A DNA stretch of 64,000 bases from Trebouxia sp. TZW2008. Lineage: Eukaryota > Chlorophyta > Trebouxiophyceae > Trebouxiales > Trebouxiaceae. The stretch spans positions 124,001 through 188,000 of the forward strand of contig BDIU01000052.1 of the NCBI GenBank assembly GCA_002118135.1, written 5' to 3'. The translations under genes and the position numbers were made by a program. Below the pieces are notes generated by a model that was given only the letters and a program-made list of their open reading frames with translations, ran no database searches and had not been told where the DNA came from. Positions 48,001-57,860 of the stretch are shown piece by piece (within the stretch, counting starts at the first letter, position 1; every line of letters begins with the position of its first letter).

Positions 48001-49172
48001 TTGTTATGAAGGATATAGGAACTGCCTCACACACCTGATCTAAACTTCTAAACTCGATGTCATGACATTGGAAAATGTCCACGTAGTCCACTTGCAGCCT
48101 CTCCATTGACTCTTTCAGCCCCTCTGAAAACAAACAGGCACATGGAAATGATCACCAAACCCTGGAGCAAGCACTGGACAGGTGGACGCATATGTGGCAA
48201 AAGCATCTGCGACGGCAGTGTCGAACAGGCTGACATGCACAACCTGATTTTCAAAGCATCTACTGATCATCAAATCAGTTTGTATACAGGAGTAGAAATA
48301 CTGCAGAAATTGAACCTGTCTCCCCAGGCTGCAGGCATAGTTTGCATGACTGTCCCGCGGCATTATATCACTTTTGTAACGCACCAAAAAGGGATCATTG
48401 AGCCTCCAAGACAAACCAAACATATCACTGCTTGGCTGGAACCAAAACATAGCGAGGCACAGGCTCAAAGATGTGCTGCTGACATTACATCACAGGGCTA
48501 GATTGAGCGTGAATGGCATCAGTACCTCGCACTCTCTCTGCACTGAAGTCAAACAAGTTTGGCCCATATCGACCAAATTTGGTTGCCAGCACAACCTCAT
48601 TGCGAGGCAACTCTTGCAAGCCTTTTCCAAGCCTCTGCAAATACACCAAGATGTGTTCAGTAGAGGCAAAGCGTTTTACCAAACCAAGACCAACAGCTCA
48701 TGTGCGGGTGTTGCATCTGCCAACACTGAGGCATGGGGTTTTTAGTTGCTTACAATTTCTGAAAGGCCTTCTCCATAGAAAGGGGAGCTGTCAAAGTAGT
48801 TGATGCCTTGCTTGAAAGCTTCGTGCACCGTGGCAATGGCCTTTGATTCACTGATGTCCTGCATCACCGTCAATTGTGACTCTCACCCACGACACGCGCT
48901 GCATCAAGCGCACTGCCACTGCCGGGGGAGTCTGATCTTACCCCGTATATCGCTCCCAGTGGCGATGCACCGAAGCCGAGCGCGCATACATCATAGCCAG
49001 TGGACCCAAGTGGAGTCCTGGGCAGTGCAGACGCTGCGCAAGTTGTCTGCTTCCTGGAGCGGCAGCTCTGCACACCCGCACATTGGCGAGGCCGTTGCAG
49101 AGGGCTCACCAAGCCTGGCGGCGCCAGACGACACGCACGCAATCCGGGCACTGTAGCAGAAGATTGCAACAT
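45012..49172 (-). CDS. LGALDH: L-galactose dehydrogenase with an N-terminal extension
   Basis: Oxidises L-galactose to L-galactono-1,4-lactone with NAD, the penultimate step of plant vitamin C synthesis. Eight exons: 48942-49172, 48754-48858, 48526-48634, 48035-48123, 47615-47724, 46478-46628, 45542-45718 and 45012-45170, totalling 377 codons in phase (376 aa). Family marks are GFGASPLG, the aldo-keto catalytic set (Asp and Tyr in NYFDSSPFYGEGLSE, Lys in VLATKFGRY, His in FQCHDIEF), IGITGLPLPIY, VDVILAYCHNSLND and the terminal KNLTWPSGRP. About 48 residues precede the usual start (LPRTPLGSTG), rich in Arg, Ser and Ala, resembling an organelle presequence, whereas the plant enzyme is cytosolic. 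An upstream in-frame stop supports the ATG at 49172. Introns 5 and 6 hold many diverged exon 6 copies. Confidence 0.95.
45755..45960 (+). repeat. Diverged copies of exon 7 (L-galactose dehydrogenase)
   Basis: True exon 7 is 45542-45718. A copy of about 110 bases, still reading NPAPDHLKATCMEAAKHAE and EQQGVPLPKLA, lies at 45843-45955; a decayed shorter copy is at about 45765-45805. Both are in intron 6. Confidence 0.9.
46358..46432 (+). repeat. Copy of exon 6 end (L-galactose dehydrogenase)
   Basis: tacctttgtggtcatgagcc, then ccatagacatgggtgacgct gagatgatg, repeats the exon 6 end at 46474-46530, 117 bases downstream (in transcript sense) within intron 6. It keeps a GT donor. Confidence 0.9.
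46700..47236 (+). repeat. Four diverged copies of exon 6 start (L-galactose dehydrogenase)
   Basis: The true exon 6 start is at 46628. Copies of its first 65-100 bases plus acceptor occur at about 46707-46797, 46868-46962, 47030-47097 and 47175-47234, with roughly 145-170 base spacing. All end in a ggcagcctg or gcagcctgcac word, the minus-strand GTGCAGGCTGCC acceptor. They make up most of intron 5. Confidence 0.9.
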
Positions 49173-49583
49173 TGGTGTTGTGTCCACGCAGGACACAGTC
49201 TGCAATGTCGCGACCTGCAGCCAGCGATCGAGAAACACAGGCAGTCAAAGTAGCGTGCCGCTGGGATCCCGCCAACAATTTGCACACAAGGATCTATGCG
49301 TCACGTGTCCACCAAAAACGACTGCATGAGTAGCGTTGCGGCGTGCGCGAGCGCTTGCGACATTTTTGACGATGTCTGCAGCTAACCTCGTTACTACTCA
49401 TCAGCAAATCATGAGTCATTGCACAGCACCCTTTGGCAAGCGCCTTTGTTGCTGCTCTATGCAGCAGGTCACAGCATCGAGCAGCCAGCCTAGCAGGTTT
49501 CCTAGTGTATAAGGACTGCGTAGGCGCACTGTACGTCTAGTCACGCACATTGATGCAGGCAATTGCAACAGAAAAAGCAGCAG
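49173..49583. other. Spacer between tandem genes
   Basis: About 410 bases upstream of L-galactose dehydrogenase and downstream of the MKK3 stop. The frame upstream of the dehydrogenase ATG is closed by an in-frame TGA just before a GTG codon at 49238. No other feature is seen. Confidence 0.5.
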
Positions 49584-52500
49584 TCACAGGCCTTCTTCCA
49601 AATTGGGTTTGTGTACTTTGAAAGTTTGATGCTGGATGTGATATTGCCCAGAGGCATTGGGACAAAGAACAAACGCTTCACTGAACAATGAGCAGTCCTC
49701 GCCACTCAAGTGAATGACACCATTAAGACTGATTGTGCCATTGACAAGCATCAGTAGCTGCTCTGGATCTTGCTGTTTGGCCTGCAGTGCAGCGAAATGG
49801 TTAGCTTTTGTTTGCGCTTGACCTGGCAACCTGTTTGATCAGACTGCTGTGAAACGGTTGGCGTGCTGACAGATAGTATGAGCATCCTAGCAGCTGCATT
49901 TGCCAAGGCCTCTCAGCAAACAGTTTTAGGCTAGGCATGGCACAATGGAGCTTTGCACACTTGGGTCAGTCCAACATCAACTGGAAAGCTGCAGGATTTC
50001 TGTCTTTATAATGCACAGCTTGCACATCGCAGTAACGCTGTGGTGACTCGATTTCTTTGCGTTTTGTCTTATGTGCAAAGATGTGGACAAGATGCAGACA
50101 TGTCTGTACAGCTGAAAGCTTTACCTCAAGCCAGGGTGTGAAATCAATATGCTGTGCTCGGTAGCTCATGCCAAAGGCCATATGCAGCTCAACAATGCTT
50201 GTCAGTTTGGACATGATTTCAGCTTTTCCCTTTACTGTAGCTCCATCATGGGTCAGGACCTGCAAAACACGCTTGTCGCAATCTTTGGCTTCATCCAAAT
50301 TCATACGGCGGCAAAAGGCTGTAGTAGCTTGCTGTGTCTCAACCTGCCTACAAGACACCTTGCGTGCGTTTGTTGAAACGCACTTCTGAGTTGGGTGTTT
50401 TTTGCAATTAGTGTTCAACTTACCAGTGCTTGCTTTGTGTTCACAAAATTTTCAGTGGCTTGATGTGCGTGGGCAGCACATCTGCAGAGCATGTCAAAAG
50501 CAGACTTTCTATACTGTCCACTCCTGCATGCCATGTGTCCATACTTCAGGCATGTCAAGACCATGCTGTTGAAACACCGGGTCCAGCAGTGACTTACTGA
50601 CTCAGCGTTGTACAGTTGAGCCAGGCTGGCTATGCCAGGTTGCCCTCCTGCCACTGCCGCATAATACCTGGCAGCCATTGACGTAGCCACTGCCGCCCGC
50701 CTGTTGACATCAGCCAGCAAGTCCAGGACAAGGATAACATTGCAGTGTTTTCATGGGATCAGAACACTTGCATATACACATGCTTGTTGTAAGGACACTG
50801 CAGTTGAGACCCACTCACTGCATCCTAACTGCAGTGATATGTTCAATGTAAGGCAGTTTGATGTCAGGACTTGTTACTTTGGGGTGAATGCACTAATAGC
50901 TTGCATCAGGCAGCTTCATGACAAGTCCCACATGTGGATACTTGGAGTTGTCTTACGCATGTGACATCATGTCCTAGTGACGCAAGTGTCAAGACCTTGC
51001 GCTCATGCAAGCATGTAACAGTGCAGCTAGCTGCTGACCATCGAGCAGCACTGGCACAAAATGCCTCAGCAAGTACAGTTGGCAGTACCCTAGCGAGCCA
51101 TATGAGTGGTCGGACATAACACAAGAAGTCTGACTCATGAGGCAAGGGCCCATCAGATCAGACATGCAAGACAGGCAGACCTGGCTTTACGTCATGCATG
51201 GGTGCTGCTGCAGCGTCATTTTGCATCAACTTGCTGTGCCAACAACTGTTGCCATCAACACAATGGTTTTGGACTCTGATCTGCTGAAATCAAGCTTACC
51301 TCTGCTCAGGAGTGTAGGCTTGCCGCATGACAGACTTCAGCATTGATCTGCCAGTAGTGTGCTGCAAGCAAAACAAAGCTGCTGTGTTCTAGCAATGTAG
51401 TGACGCAGGACTGCGCATCAATCCTTGCAAAGTTTGATGTGTTGAAATACGCTGTGTGAAGATGTGGATGAATGGCCTGCCTGAATAGCCTACAAAAGCC
51501 TTCTGGTGATGAGTGCTGATGTGATCATGCTCTGAAGGTGTCAGATCCATGCATGCCATCTGAATGCATGCAGACTGGTGCTGATGATCAAAAAGTGAGC
51601 AAGAAGTGCTACAATGTCAAGTGCGAGCCGCAATCTCAATTGGCTCTTGGTTAGAAAAGTTTCTGAGAAACCCTGCATGAACTACTCCTCGTAAGGGTAC
51701 TCAATGCAAAGACAATCTCATTGGGTACCAAACACTGTTTTCTGACTGCAGTGGCACCTCTCAGTACATACAATTTAAGATAACTGCTTGTTTCCCAAAG
51801 CAGCTGTTATAAAGAGAAGTTAGTATACAACAAGACAGTGCACAGGATGCTGTGCAAACTGAGGGCAGGGGCAACGAAGTTCAGGCACTGCATGGCACCT
51901 TTTGCAGGAAGGGATGTATCATGAGGGCTTCAGCAGTGGGACGCTTGTTGGGATCCCTTGCCAGACATTGGCTGATGAGGTCTACAAACTCTGGGCTGTG
52001 GTGCTGGCTGGATGGCAGTGGAACGTCCTCCTCCACCACCTGAGCAGTGATAACAAAAGCAGAAATAGTAAGTCTTTTAATCAATGAGGAATTTGGGTGG
52101 TTTGCATCATGCATGATACTACTAGAGCGCGCATTTGAGCACAGGTGCTGGGTGCGCGCTTGTTGGCAGTGATAAGCCCCAGGGTGTGTTTCAGCCGATA
52201 TGATTAAAGTCCAAAGCTAGGGTGTGGTGCTGTGGTTTCAAGCCATGCAACCAAGACAAGCCTCACTGTGCAGCATTAGTTGCAGATGCAGCTGACACGT
52301 GGCCAATCATGAAAGCAAATTCTAGCTGAAACAGTCGCTCAGGAAGCTTTCAGATGACAAGAAGCAAGCAAAGCTAATTCACACACAAAGTCAATGTGAG
52401 AGTAACCTGTATCATGAGCTGCAAAGGGCCGCCTGAAGCATCATACGGGTACTTGCCAGTGGCTGCCTCCAGCAGGGTCAACCCAAGACTCCTGCAACAT

Positions 52501-54978
52501 GCCATACAGGGTCAAAATGAGAAAGAACACATGTTTTTCTGCAGAATGTACCAATGTTTGCAAACTGTTTTTGCGTCACAATCTACAGGCCGTTTTCTGC
52601 ATCTCTGTTGTTCACTCACAGAATGCCAACAGGGGCAGTTTGACAGGACTGCAGCGCAAGGTGACTTCTTGGCATGCATAGCAATGCTGGCAGCATGACT
52701 GAGCTCACACTGTCTGTGTGCAGGAAGTGGGGCAATTTCCTGCTCTATTGTGACACATGCACCAGCACTATTGTGACACATGCACCAGCATGCATACATG
52801 TGCAAGGTATGCCAGGCAGCTTTTTGCACAAAACTGGGTGAGTGCGACTTGCCATATATCACCAGGGAAGGAGTAAGGTTGACTGTTGATCCGCTCTGGT
52901 GACATATATGTCACTGTTCCAGTGAACGTGTTACACTGCAGGCACAAACACACCAAGACTGTCAAGCCCACTGACAGCATTTGCAGACATGCTGTTCAGG
53001 TATGAGTTGACCTGGGGAATTTGGAGCACAACGAGGTATGAAATGTTAGCAAGGACGTAACACTTTTCATCGCTGATCGTCAACTGTAAGTGAGCCTGAG
53101 AGCACAGTGCTTGGCCATGTGCGCTGATAGTCACACATATGATACATTGAAGTACGTCAGCATGCAGTACCAGGCAGGAGGTCATACTGTTAAAGGGCAC
53201 AAACAACTTGCTTCCTTGTGGAGAGTGGGCGCATACCATTGCTATAGTGTTGTCCACAAAGGCGCTGATGCCAAAGTCGGTGATCTTGGCGTCCCCATTC
53301 AGCCCTAGCAGCACATTGGCAGGCTTGACGTCTCGGTGCACCTGACAGCCATTGGAAGCAGACATTGACTCAAACAACGAACATGCATTAGCCAACGCAT
53401 GTGGATGGCATGCCCAAGACGTTGTGTGTCCTAGTCAAGCAAATGCATGCTGTATTATTATCACAGCGTGCTGCTGCATGCATCATTGGGTTGTTGGTGT
53501 CATGTGACATGAATCACAAGCGAATGGATCTGAGGCTGTCTGCAGCTGAGTTTGACCAGATAAGTATTCTGGCTTCAATGACTATGCGCATGATGTTTGA
53601 CAGCAACTTACCATATGACGCTGCTTGTGTAAGTGCGCCAAGCCAGGTAACAGCTTGGAAGTCATGGCTGCCAACGCCGCCTCAGGGATTTTGCCAACCT
53701 GCAGCAACAAGCCTCTAGAACCATGACAGGACGTGCAGTCTTAGTGGAGTCCAGGCCTTGCAGAGTAGGTCTCAACTAAAAAAGTTCATGTCAAGCTGGA
53801 CAATATGAATGGTAACAAGGCATGTGCTGAAAGCATAACAGCTGACTAAGCTGCTGTCGCCACACATGCCAAGCAAGTAACACTATGCTATTGGAGCAGT
53901 AGTTGTGATCTGGAGGCTCTGCAAAGCAACAAAATTCAGCTGGTTCAAGGTAGTATACCTTCTGCAACACATCTCCCAGAGAGCCACCATCCATGTACTC
54001 CAGCACAATTGCAATCTGCACTGCTGACGCACAGTCAGTCTGAGCAGGGACAGCAATGAACAGTGCCAATCAAACAGGCATATCAACTTGCTTTTGATGC
54101 AAGGATGAGCAGATAAGCTAGTACACCTGTCTTGTCTTGTGCCAGTGCAAAGATGAACAAAACAGCAAACATACCTGCCCTGTCTCAGACTCATGGTATG
54201 CACCAACAAAGTCAACCAAGCCAGGTACTTGGGGAGCGTCACAAAGAGCCCGTACATCATTCATCATCTGCTGTCGCTTGTCCTGAAAGCAGATCAGGCA
54301 GCAGTCGGTGTGCATGATCAAATGTTTGGATAGCTACAGCTTGTCTGCTATGCACTTTACCTTCTCAAAGATGTTGATACGCTTCACAGCAACAAAGGCA
54401 TTGGTCTTCAGATGGAACGCTTTCAAGACCTGTTGAGCACTGAAGTCAGTTCAGTGCTCTAAAATCAAGTAGCTTGACAATTTTCAAGCGTCACTCTATG
54501 TACATTATGCGCACCACACTGCTTGCGCCACGACCCAGAGTGTCAAAAATGTGTAACTCTTTCTGGGAGATCTGCATACATTGGCTGAAGATCAGATAAT
54601 ACCGACATGCATGTCAAGAATGTGCTAGTATGATATTCAGATCCTCAGCTGCAACCACCACAGCAGACCTTGTAAGGCCGATCACTCCTCAACAGTCCAG
54701 AGTTGCCCCGTGTCATGCCTTCCGAGGTGAACTTGTACTCTTGCAAAGACTTGCTCGTGACCCTGAGTGTGCCAGTGTCGGTGCATTGCATTGACTCCTG
54801 CACGTGCACGTCGTTGTAGGGTCGATCTCGTTCAAGGTAGGATCAGGTCGCCATACACAGGAGTCCCCGCACAGCCTGGGTATCATCCGAGCTCACGTAC
54901 TCGTACGGGCGCGTTTTCAATTGGCTGCAACGGTTGAGGAGCAACCGGCTCGAGGACAAGCCTGAGCTTCGGAGGCAT
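49584..54978 (-). CDS. MKK3: MAP kinase kinase with C-terminal NTF2 domain (plant MKK3 type)
   Basis: Phosphorylates MAP kinases; in plants MKK3 works below Raf-like MAP3Ks in ABA, jasmonate, light and ROS signalling. Fifteen exons: 54901-54978, 54669-54797, 54515-54571, 54361-54429, 54175-54282, 53959-54015, 53612-53698, 53237-53341, 52853-52935, 52407-52491, 51899-52039, 51300-51361, 50598-50700, 50125-50259 and 49584-49781, giving 499 codons in phase (498 aa). Kinase motifs are the Gly loop [19 protein letters not shown], catalytic loop [15 protein letters not shown], and [11 protein letters not shown]. The activation loop has T-x5-T (TIAMCNT), the plant S/T-x5-S/T pattern rather than the animal x3. 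The NTF2-like part runs from about [12 protein letters not shown] through [14 protein letters not shown] to the end. A basic-hydrophobic N-terminus ([10 protein letters not shown]) could be a MAPK docking site. Intron 9 has a GC donor. Confidence 0.95.
52745..52790 (+). repeat. 22 bp direct repeat in MKK3 intron
   Basis: attgtgacacatgcaccagc plus a, with ct between, occurs twice in tandem within intron 9 of MKK3. Confidence 0.9.
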
Positions 54979-55450
54979 CGCTGTGATCAGCGCGGTCTGC
55001 AGAGGATCGCTGTGTTCGCCGCTTCTGCAGTACAGCAGCTTACACCCAGCGCGTTGTGGAAGTGATCTTACAACACTGAGCTTGCGCTGGTGGCAACTGC
55101 GCCTTGCAGACTGACGAGCCGCTTTTCCGCTCTCGAAGGTTGTTTGCCTAGCATGCAAATGATGCTTGATCTGGCATGACTAAAGGAATGTGTTTGCACA
55201 AAATGGACACCTTTTGCAACTTGTGTTAAAGTCTTCAGCCACAGGGGCTAGGCAACGCTGCCAGGGTGAAAATCCATGTCAACAAGGTTCATTGAAGACT
55301 GAGACAGTGCGAAACTGACAGCATCAGGTGCGGATGCAGCACTGTGATGTTGCTGCAATCTCTGAAAGTGCATAAACAACAGATGCTGCGCTGGAGCATC
55401 GCACATATGTGCTGTAGTCTGTGGTATGTGCTATAGTTTGACAGTAGCTG
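54979..55450. other. Spacer between MKK3 and GRXS16
   Basis: Promoter and 5' UTR of MKK3 and the 3' flank of the glutaredoxin gene. An open frame continues upstream of the MKK3 ATG, but it has no homologous content. No other feature is seen. Confidence 0.45.
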
Positions 55451-57321
55451 TCATTGAAGCATCTGCTTCAGCTCTCCCTTCTGGTGCATCTCCTCAACAA
55501 TGTCTGCTCCACCCACAAACTCGCCTTTTATATAAAGCTGCACAAGACAAAGACAGAGTTGCCATCAGCTTCAGACAGCACAAATGTTGAAAAGACATAA
55601 GCAACATATCCTCCATTGATACGCAGACACAATCCCATGCAGAAGAACTCAATGAACACGTGAATGCAGAACAAGCTGTTGTCCTATGGATTGGAGCAAT
55701 GGCAATCAAAATGCAGATGCTGGGTTAGCCAGAATCATAAAACTAGACATAATCACAAAGCTTGCAAATATTTGAGATGCAACAAGGCTGAGACCACAGC
55801 ATCCAAGCAACACCAGCCCTATGAAGACAAGCTGGGCGCAGGCTCAAATACAGCCATGCAAATTGACATCTGCAGAATTCCTGATGAAAGGCAAACCTGA
55901 GGTATTGTGGGCCATTGGCTGTAGCTTTTAATAGCTTCCCGCACGCCTGGGTTGAATTGCTCATCAAGCACATTCACCACCTCGTAGTCTGTGCGTGCTT
56001 CATTCAGCATGGTGAGCACTTTGTAGGAGAAGCCACACTGGGGCGCTGTGCGGGTCCCCTTGATGAACGCCACTACCTATTGATTCAGATAAACTTTTCA
56101 GCTCTTGCCAGATCTTTTATAGCACATGTACTAGATTGTTTACACTGCCAGAGAAATGGACATGGTCATTTAGTTGCACAAGTGACTGGTAATGGAGGTG
56201 TCTTGCTTGCAAGCTGCTCCCAACATAGGTCAACATGCCAGCTACCTGTTTGTAGTAGCGGCTTGCATACCTTATTTGACTTGACAACAGAATCCAGTAG
56301 GTCCTCAACTGAGCATGTCAAGTCTTCAATGCCTTTGCCAGGCGTCAGCTTTAGCTCTGGTTTTACTCTGGGAGCTTTTCGTACCCATTGCTGTTGAGAC
56401 CCTGGAGCATTGCCAGGAGGCACCGTCCCATTTGCTTCCACTGCATTGCACAAAAGCTCTGCATATCTGGAGAAGACATGACCCACAGCCTAGCTGGAAT
56501 GGCTTTTGCTAAGCGAACAGCTGTCAGTATGTACAATTCCGCTTTCATGAGACAGATGACATGGCATTGTCGCTGCGTCACTGGAAGGTTTATACCGCTT
56601 GTTTTGCGCGCGGCCATGCAAGTACAGCACTGCAGCGATCCTGCATGCATGCTGCAGCGCTGACCATTTGCATACCTGCACTCTGAACCCAAGCCTTCCA
56701 AGCTGCAGTGAGGTTCTCTTTGGTCGGGTCAGGCACTGTTGCAACTTTGACGCTGTGGGTAAAATCAGGTAAGTCTTGCATGTGATTTGCTATGCTGACT
56801 GCCACCTGCAGACAGACTGGCACGCGTGGTTCAGTGAGGACGTTTCACTGAACTTGCAAGGCACTGCTCCTGCATGTTCTGACCTTGCGTGACAGTCCTA
56901 TGTACTGCACTTTTGCTTCTTTATTGTACACGGCATATACTCCAGCTACCGTCGGCAAACCACCCTGCTCGCCTGAAACGGGTAGCAAAGGAGCATCTGC
57001 CAAGGACGGTATCGAGCTTGGTGCTGGGGCTGCCGCATCTGATTGGCTTGCTGCGCAGCACTGCCTGAAAGGCGCGTTGTGATGCCGTAACCCAGACCTT
57101 TTCGCAAACAGCTCGTGGCTATTCGTCGCGCTTGTCGAGGCTGAGACCTGCGGCCTGCTTGCGCGCGCACATCCTGACTTGGGAGCGCTGGCGCATTTGC
57201 ATACAGGCGTCACCCAAGGACGCGTGAGCTGAGTTTGCATGGCGTCGCCAATGTGCAGACAGGCATCCTTGCTTTTGAAGTCAATCCATGTAAACGCTGT
57301 GCGTGCATGCGTGCTTTGCAT
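55451..57321 (-). CDS. GRXS16: Plastid CGFS monothiol glutaredoxin with GIY-YIG domain
   Basis: Plant GRXS16-type protein that coordinates a 2Fe-2S cluster and couples it to an N-terminal GIY-YIG-like domain. Five exons: 56884-57321, 56676-56805, 56271-56458, 55897-56076 and 55451-55537 (340 aa from the first ATG; 313 from the in-frame ATG at 57240, MQTQLTRPW, equally possible). A Ser/Ala/Arg-rich transit region is followed by the GIY-YIG halves GVYAVYNK and VQYIGLSRK, a linker with VPPGNAPG and [12 protein letters not shown], then the glutaredoxin domain: [20 protein letters not shown] (active site CGFS), the cis-Pro word WPTIPQ, and [19 protein letters not shown]. All glutathione- and cluster-binding positions I can check are conserved. 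It is in tandem with MKK3 (473 bp away), but no operon-like relation is implied. Confidence 0.93.
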
Positions 57322-57860
57322 GCTGTGAGCCTTTGTTCATGAGGTTCACAGCTGCACCCCTTAGCATGTTTGATAGCTTAACATAAGTTGGCTGCAAGTG
57401 ACGCGAATTGGACGTGAACGGGCACAGGCGTATCATCGAAAGCTGCAGATCAAGTTTTTGGGGCAGCACAGATGCAGACTTCCCGATGGCTAAATGATTC
57501 AAATGAGCTCTTGCCCAATGTTGCTCAATGCTTTGAGACTGGCCAGTGCAAATTGATGTTCTGAAACAGGCTGTGAAACCAGCTGGCATGAGCGACTACT
57601 GATGCAGAGAGCATGACATGGATCTCAACGCATAGTACACAATGTCATGTCAATGACGCACAAAGCTATGGACAGGCTGGACAGCTTGAAAGCTGCAATC
57701 TTCAAGGCTGCACTCACTACGGAGAGCAGTGAGATAACACACCAGTCTCAACTAAGAATCTGAGTGCAAGGTCTGCAAGCATGCAAACATGCCCATACGC
57801 AGGCTGTGGAAGTATACATGGACAGTCCCCTTGTTATTGTCTTGTGGCTACGTGACTTGA
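57322..57860. other. Spacer between two minus-strand genes
   Basis: 5' flank of GRXS16 and 3' flank of the next gene. An unrelated minus-strand frame at 57281-57589 overlaps it but has no domain. Nothing else is seen. Confidence 0.45.
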
